From positions 1 through 6,710 of the forward strand of contig JALHPH010000089.1 of NCBI GenBank assembly GCA_022842565.1: a DNA stretch of 6,710 bases, given 5' to 3'. The notes under the pieces were generated by a model, which searched no databases, was not told the origin of the DNA, and saw nothing but the letters and a program-made list of their open reading frames with translations. Positions within the stretch are counted from its first letter, which is position 1. Every line of letters begins with the position of its first letter. A program made the position numbers and the translations under genes. Shown here one piece after another: positions 6,120 through 6,710 of this stretch. Origin of the DNA: Fimbriimonadaceae bacterium. GTDB lineage: Bacteria; Armatimonadota; Fimbriimonadia; Fimbriimonadales; Fimbriimonadaceae.

Positions 6120-6710
6120 GTGGCTAATTCAGTTTTTTGTCAGTTGCCTCGCATATCACTGTGTTTCTTGTTGGCTACGTACGGATTAGCATCCGTTGCG
6201 GCGACCGCCAGCGACTGGAAGAGCGCCGCGATTGTCCCAGTGGGAGCTGGTTTTGCTCTGCCTGACGAACTAGCCAGCGGTTACTACAAGGTGGCCCGGA
6301 ACGCTACACCAGGTGGTGAAACCGCGGGCGTAATCACGGCCGCATCATACGCCGACCTCGTAACGATGCTAAAGGGCGGTCCTGGGTCAACAGAGGATGC
6401 CAAGAACCCGCTCCGACCGTTTGTGCAAGAGACCCAGGAAATTCAATATCTCACTTCGGATCTCGCGGCCAGCCTCGGCTATCTCTCCGCCGAGGCCAGC
6501 TATTCTCAGACCAAAATCGTCGTGGTCGAGCGCTGGAGCAAGTTCGTGGATGTCGTGGTGAGGCCAGCTGGCTACGAAAATGCTCGGTCGAAGCCAGTGC
6601 GTAACGACATCACGCTGAAGGTCGGCTTCTCTATCTCGCTCGTCACTCGTGTCGACGCAACTGAAAAGCGGCTCGATCTCGGCAAGCTCATCCGAGCCTT
6701 CTCTGCGAAT
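6120..6710 (+). CDS. Exported protein of unknown function, partial (runs off right edge)
   Basis: From the GTG at 6120 the frame is open for 197 codons to the window end. I do not recognise the family. The N-terminus looks like a Sec signal peptide: polar start with Arg11, hydrophobic core ISLCFLLATYGLA (12-24), and likely cleavage after an Ala-x-Ala near residues 28-30 (SVAATAS). The mature part starts DWKSAAIVPVGAGFALP and continues with mixed alpha/beta-looking sequence. It includes a Gly/Pro/Asn-rich loop (GGPGSTEDAKNP), a YLTSDLAASLGYLSAEASYSQ segment, and beta-like stretches KIVVVERWSKFVDVVVRP and ITLKVGFSISLVTRV. No cysteines are seen after the signal region and no further membrane helix. 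The start is supported by GGAG 10 bases upstream and by the consensus promoter. An ATG at 6094 lies inside the -10 box and in another frame, so it is not the start. Function cannot be assigned. Confidence 0.78.
   Translation, partial: MANSVFCQLPRISLCFLLATYGLASVAATASDWKSAAIVPVGAGFALPDELASGYYKVARNATPGGETAGVITAASYADLVTMLKGGPGSTEDAKNPLRPFVQETQEIQYLTSDLAASLGYLSAEASYSQTKIVVVERWSKFVDVVVRPAGYENARSKPVRNDITLKVGFSISLVTRVDATEKRLDLGKLIRAFSAN

Noticed and set aside
5749..6189. Plus-strand open frame across the amidase gene and the divergent promoter region
   Set aside because: Its first half is antisense to the amidase. Its tail, from an ATG at 6094, begins inside the consensus -10 box and is out of frame with the signal-peptide-bearing gene starting at 6120.

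Overview
This is a bacterial chromosomal window of moderately high GC with no mobile element, RNA gene or CRISPR array that I can see. It carries six protein-coding genes. The organism cannot be fixed from the sequence alone. A long oxygen-independent B12-type ribonucleotide reductase paired with NrdR, several genes without a clear Shine-Dalgarno, and the protein styles fit lineages such as Planctomycetota or Armatimonadota, but this is a weak lean.

Left half, minus strand (1-3884): nrdR followed by nrdJ, an apparent operon for deoxyribonucleotide synthesis. nrdJ encodes the adenosylcobalamin-dependent class II ribonucleotide reductase, and its C-terminus runs off the left edge. nrdR encodes its zinc-ribbon/ATP-cone repressor. 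Just upstream of nrdR are two NrdR-box-like palindromes spaced 32 bp apart. The nearer one overlaps a probable -10 element, so the pair looks autoregulated.

Middle, plus strand (4064-5340): a small HD-domain protein of the SpoT/MESH1 (p)ppGpp-hydrolase type overlaps or abuts a lipoprotein-type peptide methionine sulfoxide reductase (MsrA). They form a two-gene stress-related unit divergent from nrdR-nrdJ. The HD protein carries a conservative Asp-to-Glu change in the family's HDxxED motif.

Right part: a minus-strand AmpD/T7-lysozyme-like amidase (5341-6015) converges on msrA with no base between the two stop codons. Beyond it is a compact divergent control region whose centre is a perfect 11-bp inverted repeat, each arm containing TTGACA. 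On the plus strand this makes a perfect consensus sigma70 promoter (TTGACA, 17 bp, TATAAT) for an unrecognised exported protein that begins at a GTG and runs off the right edge.
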